Shown here: one piece after another, positions 26,601 through 40,586 of the stretch
Layout: the number at the start of each line of letters is the position of its first letter
How positions within the stretch are numbered: the first letter of the stretch is position 1
Assembly (NCBI GenBank): GCA_036365145.1
Contig: JAEOAD010000035.1
Span: 1,982,001 to 2,046,000 of the forward strand
Direction: 5' to 3'
Origin: Orientallactaga sibirica
Lineage: Eukaryota > Chordata > Mammalia > Rodentia > Dipodidae
DNA length: 64,000 bases
Program-made: the position numbers and the translations under genes
The notes under the pieces: model-generated
Told to the model about the DNA's origin: nothing
What the model saw: only the letters and a program-made list of their open reading frames with translations
The model's database searches: none

Positions 26601-28590
26601 TATTTATTTATTGTGGTAATGTCTGAGCTGTTTTATACCAGCTTATAAAGTGATTTATTTGAGGAAGAAAGTGAATGAGTATAACACGTGTGCCAGGTTT
26701 TTTAGCTATTTAAAAAACAATCTTTTATGCTTTCTTTAAAGGTTATTTTAACATCTTAGGAGATTTATGTGTTCTTGATGGCTTTCTTAGTGGCAAAGTT
26801 TTGAATTCTTTGTCCCATTCATTTCCCTAATTAATCCTTTGAACAGAAAATTTTCATTTTCTTATAGAAATGAAAGACAAAAAAGCTGCCAGATTAGTAC
26901 CTTGGGGTACTATTGGGACCCTGCCTCTGTGGAGCATCTATCTAGAGTAATTAAATAAGACATTGTCAAAGGAAAGAGAGTTAAGTGAATATCATTTTTT
27001 CCCATTAATGGCCGAGTTCCCAGAATGACTCACATTTTAGCTATGATATCACCCCTTCTTTAAGTGCTTGGACAGACAAATAAACACCGAGAGAAATAGC
27101 AGAGTAAAGAAACAACTCAGAAGAGCAGTGGTCTAGCTGGAAGGGGAACATTGCCTTTTGAGTCAGCTTTGCTGTGCCTCAGTGACAATCTGAATGCAGC
27201 CAGGGATTGTGTTTTGGTAACGACTGTGTGGCAAGCTCCTCCCATTTGCAGTGGACTTTTGCAGGTTCATTCTGAGATGGCCTCTGTGAGGCGGACGGTG
27301 TCGGACTTTCAGCCTTCTTAGTCCCATTCATCTACCTCTTGAGCCCGCCAGTTTCTGGGATGGGAAGGCAGATGGGAGGGGGACTTTGGTAGACAGCTGG
27401 TATAGGATTTGATCTTTCCTGGTGGAGAGCCCAAGTAGACACAGCAAAAGAGAGGCCCAGAGAGCTCAGCCTACAAAGCTCTGCCTTCCTCCCAAGGTTT
27501 CTCAAAATATGCTAACTCTCAGATAATAATATAACATTGATCAAAATTTCCAAAGTGATCTAAGTAGAATTATTTGGAAATACTTTAAATTGTACTAAAT
27601 GATTGCTTAATTGCTTTAGCAAATAAAGAACAGTATGCCTAATGATAGTGTAATTTCAGAAACAGACTAATGTGATCATGATAGGAAGAAAGGGGCTTAT
27701 ATACCACAGTCTCAGAAAATGCACTGATGCTCCCAATTAGAGGAAGAGTTACTGGGAGAGCACAGTCTTTCTCAGTCAGCCCTTCTCCCGCGTCATCACC
27801 ATTCCTAGGCTCAGCATGGTCCCAGCTGATATAATAGGTTAGGAGAAGAGTCAGTTCTCAACTCAGCTTTCACCTGACTCATAGTGAGTGACTCTTTTCT
27901 TGATTTTCCAAAGCATAGTATACAATGAATAACCATTCTAGAAGCACGAGAAGTCATCTCACTGCGTATAGTACATGCCTTGGGTATGAGGAGTTGTACT
28001 TTGTCTAAAAAGGGTGGCTTTTTCCTTCCCTTCTGCCCTCCTTCCTTTCCTCTGTTTTTCCTCCCCTCCCTGTCTGTTAGAAAAAGTGAATTTCAATCCT
28101 TTATGTCACACTATGAATGAAACAAATTCCTCCCAAATGTAACTTATAAGCAAAAACTCAAACATGAATCTTAGAAGAGTATCCAGAATTCAATATGGAA
28201 AAAAGCTATGGGTTGGGAAATACCTCTTTCTGCCCCTCTTCCCCATGTTCCCCATGTTACCTGTACCAGAGCTGCACAGTACTGGGCCCAGTCAGTATGT
28301 CCACATGGATGACACAGGAGTGCAGTAACTAAAAGAGGAAGGACATCAAAATAGAAGAAGAAGTACTTGAAAAGAAGGGGTCAGAGGAAGGGGGACAAAA
28401 GAAAGCAATGAGGGGGATTGTGATCAAAATGCATCATGTATATATCTAAACATTATCAAGAAAAGGTTTTAAATGTATTTAAATCAGGACAATCAGAATT
28501 TTACTCTCATATTTTATTTTATTTTATTTTATTTTATTTTATTTTATTTTATTTTATTTTATTTTATTTTATTTTTTGAGGCAAGCTCAA

Positions 28591-28628
<38 letters not shown>

Positions 28629-29188
28629 CCAGGGGGCGGAGGAGGAAGAGAATTGGTGCACTAGGACCTCCAGCCAGTGCAGTCAAACTCCAGACACATG
28701 CACCACCTTGTGTACATGTGTGACATTGCACACTTGTATCACTGTGCATCTGGCTTACATGGGACCTGGAGAGTCAATATGAATCCTTAGGCTATGCAGG
28801 CAAGTGCCTTAACCACTAAGCCATCTCTCCAGCCCAGAAATTTATTTTTTTTATGCAGGCTTTAAATAAAATGTAAAGATTTTTATCTAATAAAAATATA
28901 ACTTAAATATATATCAGTGTGCAAAAATAAATTTGGAAAACTACTTGAAAAATAGATGATAAATATTGTCAATAATAGACAATGGGTTCTTTTAAACTAA
29001 CAAGAGCAAACAATAGAAAAGCATGAGCAGAGCTGGGCAATGTGGCACACACCTTTAATCCCAGCACATAGGAGGCAGAGAGAGGGAGGAGGACTGCTGC
29101 AAGTTTAAGGCCAGCCTGACACTATGCAGTCCAGGTCAGCCTGGGCTATAGTGAGACCCTACCTCAAAAAAGCAAACAAGAAAAAAGC

Positions 29189-29225
<37 letters not shown>

Positions 29226-29846
29226 AAGAAAGAGAAAGAAAGAAAAGAAAGAAGGAAGAAAGAAAGAGAGAAGGAAGGAAGGGAGGGAGGGAGGGAGGGA
29301 GGGAGGAGGGAAGCAAGGAGTGAGGAAGGAAGAAAGGAAAAACCAGCATAGAAGTCCTGGAGAAACGTGTTCAGGTCTCAGCTGGGTGGGATCTTCTAGC
29401 ACCACTTTTTTTTTTTTTTTAATAAACTACCCATTTCATCTTTCACCTCACTGGCACTAGAGAATAAGTGTGCAGCTAAATCTGAGAGGGCAAAAATAGA
29501 ATGTGGGTAAGGAGGAACCCCTGCCTGTGGGTGTCAGAGGGAACAGTTCCTTGTGATTGGTCTAGATTCCTTTCAATCATAATAGGTCTTTATTTCTTTA
29601 TTTATTTATTTGAGAGTGACAGACAGAGAGAGAAAGAGGCAGATAGATAGAGAATGGGCACGCCAGGGCCTGCGCCACCTTGTGCATCTGGCTTACGTGG
29701 GGTCCTGGGGAACTGAGACTTGAACTGGGGTCCTTAGGCCTCACAGGCAAGCGCTTAGCCACTAAGCCATCTCTCCAGGCCAATAATAGGTCTTTAACAT
29801 GACATCTCTTTTATATATATATATATATATATATGTGATGGATGGA

Positions 29847-29877
<31 letters not shown>

Positions 29878-32800
29878 GTATATATATATTTGTGACATAT
29901 ATATGTGGCATGTTTTTGCCATTCACTAAGAGAATTAGAGGCTGGTAAGTGATATGCGTCATATTTTTCAAACCCTCTGGACCTTTATCTTGGCAACCCT
30001 TTATTTTCCATGTTTTCTCAGCCAGTGGTATCTCTCTGCACCTCCTTGTGGCTGCCTTCAAGCATCTGTCAAGAAATCCTAAACTGCATTGTAAGTGGTT
30101 AAAGCAGTTTTTGAATGCTCTGATATATGTATATGCATATATATGATGTATATACGTATATATTGAGCTAGAATCTCATTGAAGAGCACTACTGTGGACA
30201 AATGGGCTGTGACTGCCCTACCTCTTAAAGACAGACACTTAAGGTGATCAGCTACCTTTAGTAAATTTTAATGAATTCAACATAAGGTTAATACAATGTG
30301 TGTGGGACATTTGTCTTATGGTTTTTTTTATTTATCAAACTCAGATTAACAGCAATTATTTGTTACACTAATATTTTAGACCTTAATTCATTCATTTTCA
30401 TATTATTTCCATCTTTGTTGGTTGGTTTGTTTTAAACAGGCCATATACCCCAATGAGGGGAGGAATCTCCAATGTGTGGTTTGACAGACTGAAGATATCT
30501 CATGACTGCCCAGAACACCTTGAGTCAATTGATGTGATGTGCCAAGTCCTTACTGGTGTGATTGATGATGAGGTGAACAGTGGCATCAAGAAGAGCAGAA
30601 TATTAGTTGGTGAGACCTTTCTCCTCATTTCATACATCAAATGTTATGTACATTGCTGCTTAGGACCAGTTGCATATTGTTTTTCCCATTCATAGTTCCA
30701 GCTAAACCCCATATTGAGACTTTCAAAAATATGAGAATCACAATCAGTAGCTTGTGAAATCTGCATTGTTGTTCTTTATAGATAAGATTGAGACTTTCAA
30801 AAATATGAGAATCATAAACAGTAGCTTCTGAAACCTGCATTGGTGCTCCTTCTGAACAATAGCATATTTTGCTCTTGTTTGTGGTCATGCTGGGTGGCCA
30901 GGACTGGCCTTAAACTTCTGATCCTCCAACCTCCACCTCCCTGGCTAGGGTTACAGGCTCCATATTGCCTTTTTTTTTTTTTTTTTTTTTTTCTGAGATA
31001 GGGTCTCACTCTAGCCCAGGCTGAGCTGGAATTCAATATATAGTCTCAAGGTGGCCTTAAACTCAGCAATCCTCCTACCTCTGCCTCCCAAGTGCTGGGA
31101 TTAAAGGCGTGCACCACCACACCCAGCCTATTTTTCCACTTTCAAAAATAGTTAAATTTTTCTTTTTTGTTTAAGTTTTAACTAGGGTTATTCATCTTAA
31201 TTTTAGTAATATTTTTACTTGATTTATCTGAGTTCTTATGGATATAATATTAAGCTGCTATTTCCATGATTGAGATGTACTATGAAAAGTGTTCTATCCA
31301 GTTCATGATTGAATAGCACAAGACTTAAATATTTGTAGATTTTTAAAAAATGTCTTTAACAAGCTCAATTTTCAAGGATAGGTACCTTTATATAAGCTCT
31401 TTATTCTACTTAATATTTTTTCCTTTTTCTTTACTCATCAAATCCATAATCTAACATTTATATCCCCTAACGCTGACAAATTGAGAGGAGGTGTATTGGA
31501 TGTGTGGGGCACATGACATTCTGGTGAGAGTTTTATTTCAATTGTTACTAATTTAATAGTTGAATCTGATGATGAAATTATATAGCAAATTAAATAGCTT
31601 TATCGTGTACTAAATGACGTTACACACTGAAGTCCTTTAAAGACAGAATTTGGATAAATTAATGCCTAGGCACGAAAGTTCCTTTGTGTTTCTGGAAATA
31701 CTGGATTCTCTGTTGAAAGACAGTGGTAACATAGTATTGGAGCTAGAATCCATTCTTTCTGTTTTGCTTCAATTTATTTCATTTAGAGCCAGGTGGTCCC
31801 CAGCCCAGGTATGTCACCTGTCTGATCCTCAGTTTCCTCACCCATGTGTGACTCTTTCTGTATTTTTGTGTTTGACATTGATTTATAACCCTAGTAGAAA
31901 AAACATGGGTAGGAACTCTGGGACAAATGGGAAGAATCCAGGGAAAGGAGACCAAAGTCAGCCTCAGGCCTATGAAACAGAAGAAGGAATTCAAAATGTA
32001 TGCATGTTTAGCGGCTTAAATCAGACGTCCCCCATAAATCCATGTGTTCTGATTGCTTGGTCCCCAGCCGGTGGCAGTTTGGGGGGTGGAGCCTTGCTGG
32101 AGGAGGTGTGTTGTTGGTGAGCTTAGGCGTGTTTCAGCCTGCTCCTCCTTGTCAGAACTTAGCTTACACCTCCTGCTCTTTTCCAGCTGTTGTGTCAGGG
32201 AACCTGTGCCCACACCACGCGTTCAACATGAAGCTTCCCCTTGAGACTCGAAGCCAAAATAAACCCTTTCCTATCATCAGCTGCTTTGGGTTGGGGGCTC
32301 TGTCCTGGCATCGTGAAGGTCACTGCAACAGAAAGTCTCACAGATTGAACTAATCATTTATTTACCAATAAATTAGCAGCTATTTCTCATCTGCCTCTAT
32401 GGCAGGAAATCCTTTAGATATAAATGAAGCAGGGTCTGCTTCACAGATTTCTTACTTACAGCAATACTTGAGACCCCAACGTAGCACAGTGCAGCCAACA
32501 AAGGACATGGCTGGGTATTATTCCTTCTAAATCCAAGGATCCATCCCAGAGCCTGGCTCAGCATATGCGCAGGAAACCTACAGTGAAGAGCATGACCGGG
32601 TCTGTAAATGGGTGGTGTAAGCGGAGAAGAACTGTGTGGATTCTGAGGAAGAAGAGGTCACCACCACGTGGAGCTGTTAGACAACAATAGACGGCAGCAC
32701 TGGCATTGACCTCTACAAATTATGAAAGCTTACCTGTTGTGGTGGGAACCCGGGTTTACAGGGATTGGCACAAACAGTAAATTAGAAGTGGAAGGCCTCT

Positions 32801-33629
32801 GTGTGGCAGCCTGCCTGGCAAGAGTGGCTGGGATAAAGTTAGCTGTCTGGCCGGAAGTACTTTAGTGACTGAGGGACTGAAGAGCATGGCCGTGTGGTGG
32901 GGACACAGATATAACCGTAGTTGTTCATCAGTCACATTCTTCTCCTCTAAGGACTTTTCTTGTTGTCACTGTGATTACCGACCTACCTGGTGTCTCTCAT
33001 ATATTTAAACATGTGCCACAAGAGACCGTATTATTTCCGTTCTGAAGAGAGTTCAGAATCACCTGTGCCTGCAGCCCCTGAGTCACGACCATCACAGTTA
33101 CCAACGCACCAGTGTGGCCCACTGTGTGCTTGAACTGCTGGCTGCTAGTGCTAGGCTCACATATTGTATGTGCACCTGTCTCCTTAAGCTCTGTGTCTTG
33201 GGTGATAATGCTGCCTACCCTATGGAGATCTTACTTGGAAATGAATATGGCATTTATTGCCGAAAAGATGTTTTTGCTGATATCACATATTTTCTTTAGC
33301 ACCCACCTCACGGTCAGCAGCGGGTCATGGAGGAGGGGCCTTGTGTAATAATGTCACTGCTTAGAGACGCCAGAACTCATTGTTTTTCTTCCTTACCGAT
33401 GTATGCCCTTTCTGTCTGTCTGTCTTCCTTTCTGGTCAAGCATGATTAAAACAGAGGTCACTGCAAAACATCTTTCTTCTTGCTAGTTTTTATACTAATG
33501 GGTCCACTGGGACATATTTCGTTTGTTAAGATTGAGACTATTCATAGGATTGTAATGGGGGAATCAGTTGGAAATGAAAGGAAAATGCATCTGAGATTTC
33601 AAACAATTCTTATATATATGTGCCTGCAT

Positions 33630-33675
<46 letters not shown>

Positions 33676-36600
33676 CATATTGAGGAGTAAAGTTATATTA
33701 TCAAAAGTTATAACAGAGAAAGTAGAAAAAACTCAGATTTAAAAGGAAGAAAATGAAGGACCTAGCTATAAAACTGCTCTCCTTATTCCTTTTGTTTAAT
33801 AAATGCTCGAGGTTCGAGGTTCTATTAAGTGTTAGACAATGTGCACTAATGATTTGAGGCCTCTGAGATCGTAAGTGCAGCCTTTGTAAACACAAAGGAG
33901 CGCATGGCTGTGTTTGGAGGAAGCGGGGTCCCATTCTCTCTAGTTGTGTGTTGATCAGTGCAGTGCTGTCCTTTTAATTTTGGTTTTAGGAACAATTCTG
34001 TGTATCTGTCATCTACCTTTTTAGTGTGCCTTTCCATCTTGAGTTGGAAATGATACTTGTGCTAAATTTTATGTTCAAATTGGTAATAAAACACAAGTGC
34101 TAGAGTCCAGACGCTCTGAGACAGTCTAATGGGATAGTGGATGCTAGAGTCCCATGTTCTAAATCAGGACAAGCATTAGTGAAGAAGTGTGGAAGGTACG
34201 GTACAAGCAATGCAGAAAGAACCAAGTAGATATTCCTGGAGGTTAGTAGCTGCTTCCTATGGGAGAGGTGACCTTCCAGCTTACAGCACCAATAGGAATT
34301 GGGTGAGCCAGATGCACAAGGTGGTGCATGTGTCTGGAGTTCGTGTGCAGTGGCTGGAGGCCCTAGTGTGCCCATTCTCTCTCTCTCTCTCTCTCACTCT
34401 CTCTCTCGCTCTCTCTCCTTCCCTCCCTCTTTTTCTCTGTCAAATAAATAAAAATAAAATATATTAAAAGAAAAAAAGAATCAGTTAAGTGGAGAGAGAA
34501 AACATCTCTTACAGAAGAAAGTGAAAGTATGTCAGATTCTCAGAGGAAGTAGCAGTTTGGCATTCACCCCAACTCTAGCACTGCCAAGTTATACACAGGG
34601 TGGATGATGCTGTAGAGTGTGCCTTTTAGAGGGAGGCTGGCAGCTGTGCTGAGCAGGGTTAATGAATGTTCAAGAGAATAGCAGAAAGAAAGCAGATAGA
34701 TGGACAGAATCGTGGCAGACAAACTGACATGCTAAGATGTTGACAGAGGGAGTACCATGACCCTGAGAAAGCTGTAGTTGACTCTGGATGGTTTTCCAAG
34801 TTTTGTACAAAGGACACACATTGCCTCCTTAATAGAAAATGTCAATCAATTGTTGTTAAGGAAGAAGGAACTGGGTAAAAATGCCCTTCTTGATCCCACA
34901 TTAGATACATAGGATATGAATCAATGTGAAACTCATCTCTGAGAACATTCGTGAATCCTTGTTCTGAACACAAAGACCATAAGAAAAATGTATTGGCTTA
35001 TTTTTGCATATTTATATCTCTCATAATTCTGTAAAAGTTATGATAAAACAGAAACACAGACAAGAAATTGTTAACTTTTAAATTACTTTTTGAAAGTTTA
35101 CAAGATTGCTTGAGTGGTAGAACCAGGGTTAAATCCTATATGGTGAGAAAAATTATTAATAGTGTTGAGATTGTTCCTTCTGGATTTCTTAACCTAATGA
35201 CAGTGCCTAGTGTGCAAAATTCCAGCATGTGTCATAGCCAGGATATCTTCCTCGCTGGCACAGTCTGCCTGACAACTCCATTTCCTTCTAGTATGTGTTT
35301 GTATAAAGCAAGAGGAATGAAAGTGGTGTGCTTTGACTGTGTATGATGGCAATGACAATACATTAGTTGATGCTTTCTCTACCCGTGGAGGTTTCTGTAA
35401 CCCTTGTATCTCAGGCTTACATAGAGTCCTCTTGAGCATTGCATGCACTAAGCAAAATAGAACATGGCCATTCCCATTCCATAAACAAACAGACTGAAAC
35501 GCAGAGAGCCCTGGCTAACACACAGGAAGGAGACTAGAACCCACGTCCCTTAAATTGAATCAGAAGCTTTGTCCCATAACCAGAACCCATCAATGGCCAC
35601 TAGGTGGTGATAACTTGTTAAGAGAAGATAATTACGTCATTTGGGTCTCATTTTGGCGCCAAGTCATGAGCAGATTTACCGGTATTTTGCTGCGAGTTCA
35701 CCGTCATCCCTTTCCAGCAGGGAGGAGCAGTGCTTCTGGAAACAAGTCATATGGACCCCCCCCCCATCGTGAAGGGTAGAGGGGGATGTTTTCTTCATAA
35801 TAGGCAATCAGTATATCCAGTTTAAAATGGTAGATTTTGATTCTTTTTTTGTTGTTGTTTTGTTTTGCGGTAGGGTCGCGCTCTAGCCCAGGCTGACTTG
35901 GTATTCACTCTGTAGTCTCAAGCTGGCCTCAAACTCACGGCACTCCTCTACCTCAGCCTCCCAAGTGCTGGGATTAAAGGTGTGCACCACTACCCCCGGC
36001 TGGTTTTGACTCTTTTTAATTGTATAGATATAATGTAACGGTTGTATGTATACATAATGTGAGTTTAGCTGTTAAAATCGGTATTTAAAAACATATTAAA
36101 ATATGTATGGGTGGTAAGAATCTGGATGACTCACATTCTTAACTCGCTTCTCTGTGGAGAGAGTACTTTGGAGAATATATATTAATTAATGTTATAATGA
36201 GATTAAAATTAAAAATAAAGTGAAGAGGGACTGCAGAGATGACTCAGTGGTTAAGGTGCTTGCCTGCAAAGCCTAACAACCCAGGTTCAATTCCTTAGTA
36301 CCCACATATAGCCAGATGCACAAAGTGGCACATGCATCTGGAGTCTGTTTTCAGTGGCTTGAGGCCCTATTGCACCCATTTTCTCTGTCTCTCCTCTCTC
36401 TTTCTCTCTCTCTGCATGCAAACAGATAAATAAAAATATTTTTGTAAAAAAGTGAAGGACAGCTGGAATTCCCAAGGTGAAGCCTAGCATCACAGGGCCT
36501 CAGCTGCCTCGTCTCCCCAGCTGGGACAGCTGGGAGCAATGGCAAGGCACTCTTTGCTTTAACCACAGGTACCAAAACTTTCAAGGCTTGAGGTTTTCCA

Positions 36601-39600
36601 TAGAGAAAAAGAAATACTTTGTATACCCTGCACATTTTGTGGGAGAGGGAGCATACACATAAATGTGGTGAGCATCGTGTGTGCATTCCCAACACTTTTC
36701 AGGCATTACCACAGTCCAGCTGCAAGAGGAATTGGGATGTGGCCCCGTGAAATGGAAGCACGTGCTGCTGACACGTGGGGCGGCGGTGGGATTTATCACC
36801 CTTCCGTGTCATGTTCACTTGACAGCACGCTTTGGGGCTCTCCATAGAAATGGTTCTCTGATAGAATATCTTAATTTTCCCAATATAGCTTTTTTTATAG
36901 ATTGTTTCTGTTTTATTTTATATAAGAAGTTCATAAAGCCAAGTTTATTATTTTAACATGTTTTATTCTGCTTGTTAATCTTAAGTGTATGTTAAAATGC
37001 TACCTCTTAACATTTTAAATGCCATACCCTCATCTATAAATACCCAGTTCAGCCATAACCTACGATGAATTTACTGCTTTCTGTTTACTTACTGGACAGT
37101 ATATTTTATATTAGATTTTAGACTCAGACGGAAAATAGTGTCATATAGTTAGTCCTTTGTGTTAAATACTCTTTTAGGAAAAATATACAAAGTTCCCTTT
37201 CACAGTAGTATCCCATGCTAAAGGTGAGTGACTGTGAGAGACAGCTAGTTAGGGTTGTAGATTACCTCATAAGATTACAAATGGGTAAGGGGCTTAGTCT
37301 TTAAATACTATGAATTCAGTGTGTTTCTTCATTGTAATGTGAGGGTGCTCGCCTACAGAATGCTTTTTATATATGTTCAGAGAAACGTTTCCATGTGTGG
37401 GCAGGTGTTTGCTTTCAGTCTTGTGTCAGATTCATCCTTTCAAGGGACACTGAAGCCACATAAAGTGACTAAGTTCCTAAGTGTTAAGAGCTACTTACTG
37501 TGCATAATTTGATAGTCTTAAAATCATTGTAAGTTATTTTTACCTGTGTTTATTTTATCGTTTAATGACCGTTAGCAGAGCCTCAGAATTATCTTCCTAC
37601 ACAGTACCGACTTCATCGGAATTGGACTTTGCCCCTCAGTCACTGGATCGCCCAGCAGTTCTAGAACTTTATCATTCAATGATGCTGCTACCAGTGAAGC
37701 AAGGCTCTTTGAATTCAGATCTCAGTTATTTTAAAGTTAAATAAAGTTATTAAAAAACTCAATGTAGTTTCTCACACATACTAATTTTCTTTCAAATACT
37801 CATAGTCTGCATTTGATGCAAACATAATTCAAGTTCTTGAATTTTTCGGAACAAACTTTTTCCCCTTTGCTCCTGCAGCCCTCTCTGGCTGCTACAGTGG
37901 ATGAGCTCCTTGTAGACCTTGAACCTACTTTCACTTCTCATTTTTATACATTGTACATAATTTTGAATTACTTACCACACAGCTGTGTTCCCAAACATCC
38001 AGTTGACAGAATAAGAGCTTTTAAAAAACAGACACAGGTGATGAGGTTCCGTTACAGGGTCTGGGATTGAGTCTTGCATGTTCTTAAGAAGCCAGAGTAA
38101 GGATGCTTGGGTTGCAGCTCACTGTGGTCACCCAGTCAGTTTCTTTTCAACCTCTCTCCGTCTCCCTCCCTCCCTTCCTTCCTTCTTCTTCTTCTTCTTT
38201 TTTTTTTTGAGATGGGATCTTACTGTGACCTCTGGCACTTCTGCCTTTACCTCCTCAGTGCTGGGGTGACGTGTGTGCACCCCACTCCAGCTTCCATCAC
38301 CCAATTTTTAAGCTTTATTTTCATATCGAATCACATCTCCAGAAAACTATCTCCTGATGATAAATCTGTCTCCTTTCAGGCATGTTTTTTTCAAACTTGA
38401 GTTTACATTAATTTCATTTCTCCAGTGAGTGTTTATTAGTCTCCTTCTATTTGCCTGGCCTCATTCTCACACAGGGGTCTCACTATTTTCCCGTGGATTT
38501 TATGTCTTTGTGTTCTCTTTCATTAAACAGTCAGTAGCAGAAGTGGCTGTATATAGAATGTCTGGCTTTGCGTTTTATGTTTAATAAATATCCACTTAAG
38601 TAAATCATACCAAGGAATTAAATGTTAGGGAAAGTTTTAGTGTGCTTTGTTGCAATGCCTCCTGTCAGAGAACACAGCATTGCCACGGGTCTTCTGTTAA
38701 AGACAGCTACCACATCACATGGCAATAGCATAGTCCATTTCCTTGTCTTTAATTCTCTTCAGAATCCCGTGCTCCTCTCTCTCTTTCACGTATACCATTT
38801 CAAAGGTGTCATTTATTGTTTGCAGTGTGTTTGGTCAGGGAACTTAGAGCTAAGCGGGCTTTTAGGAAAGCTGGAGAGGTGATCTGAGACATGTTGATTC
38901 TTACTCCTAAGCTAAAAGTACATTTCTATGTTTGTGATAACTGTAAACTTTGCAGTTTTACAGGCGATTTTTGAGCTTGTATTTTAAACTTTAAAAAAAA
39001 TTTTTTAAATTATTTTTTTGGACAGAGACACAGAGAGAAACAGACAGAGAGGGAGAGGAAGACAGAGATGAACGTGCCTTGCGAATGAAATCCAGATGTG
39101 TGCGCCCCCTTTGTGGTCAAGTGCAGCATTGCGCCCTTGCGTCACTTTGCATCTGGCTAAACATGGGACCTGGAGATTGGAAGGGCTGGAGAATGGAACC
39201 GGAGTTCTTAGGCTTAGGAGGCAGGTGCCTTAAACCCTAAGCCATCTCTCCAGCCCTGAGCTTGTATGTTAAGAGCTTGGTGGAAAGCCTAGAGAGCACA
39301 TACCATGGCTCTGTAATTTCACTAAAAATGAAGACCTACATTCATACTAATTTACACAGACCCTCACTGGGGCTTGTCACAGGCAGGACTAGAAAAAAGC
39401 TTCTCGTGTTTTCAACTCGTCCTTTTTCCACCGAATTTCAAGTTAGAAAATGTTGTTTAAGTCTTCAAATAACTTTGATATATTTATAAATTATTAATTG
39501 AATCTTATTATATGTAGCTTCTAATATACCAGCTAAACTGGCTTGTTGAGTTGGCACAGGCTTTACCCTGGACACCTAAGGGTAAAACTGTCCGTGGGCA

Positions 39601-40548
39601 TGCGCAGCAAGAGGACGGGGCCTGCTCCGCTGTCCATAAGCACTGCATCAGACCCTAATGGCTGAAGTTACTAAAGAAAGAAACGCCAGAACTGTGGCTG
39701 GAATAGTAAAGCCTAGAATTCCTGCTGTACATGGGGTGAATGTTTAACTGCCCAAAGCACTAAGCTTGTCTGTGGTGAGCTCTTCATTTCCAAGTGGGAC
39801 GTATGAAAGGTTTGTCATTCCCGGAATGCATACACCATGTAGCCCAGTGAAACGAATACACATTTGTAGATATTGCTGTTTTAAAATGTTGATCCCCTCT
39901 TCCCCCTCCACGCTCATTTCTGAACATTTTTACATGGATCTCCATCTGGGAATGCAGGGAAGGGTTAATAGAAAGATTCTGTAAGGTGGTCCTTGGCTAC
40001 TGCAGATGACCACTGCTGACTAGGTCCTGTGATTTCGTTCTGGAATGTTGAAAACGACAGGCATGATACTTACCATGTGTGGTTATTTACAAGTTTTACT
40101 CTTTATAAAAATCTAGAGTTTGTAATCATTATTTGTATCCTAGGTCCTAAATTATAATAGTTGCCTTCGTCAGATAAATAAATTGCCATTAGTTAATATC
40201 AAAGAATAATAGAAAGTATAATAAACTCTTGTGCAAGAGATCTGAAACCCAGATGCCCAGCTTTATACCTGAAATTAAGGGTGCAGCTTTCCACAAGTCA
40301 CCTGATCTCTTTGGGCCTCAGATTCCTTCTGACATAGAAGAATCTTGTAGTAAATTCAGATTGATGGTCTCTAATGGTTCACTGTTAGACTGTGTTAAGC
40401 AAAATAAGGCAGTGGACTGGAAATTTAAGAGAACAAAATTTTGTACCTTGGTGCATTTTTTGTATTCTCACAAAGATGTGGCTACATGATTGTCTTTCTT
40501 TTGTGTGTGTATTCCCCTGTTTGTGCAAGCACATGTGTATGTGTGCAG

Positions 40549-40586
<38 letters not shown>

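Larger units (their letters stand above)
18185..30439 (+). other. LYPLAL1: LYPLAL1 intron 2 (12.3 kb)
   Basis: GT-AG intron with several B1 and DIP-type SINEs, one young antisense L1 3' end (22065-22655), a tail-to-tail SINE pair (24036-24441) and the 25005-25531 minisatellite. Stretches 18185-19900, 22656-23510, 24442-24994 and 25532-28500 are AT-rich, with no gene, RNA or repeat family I recognise beyond short homopolymers. Confidence 0.9.

Noticed and set aside
29124..29405. Open frames over the GA-rich tract
   Set aside because: Low-complexity translation of a B1 tail microsatellite.
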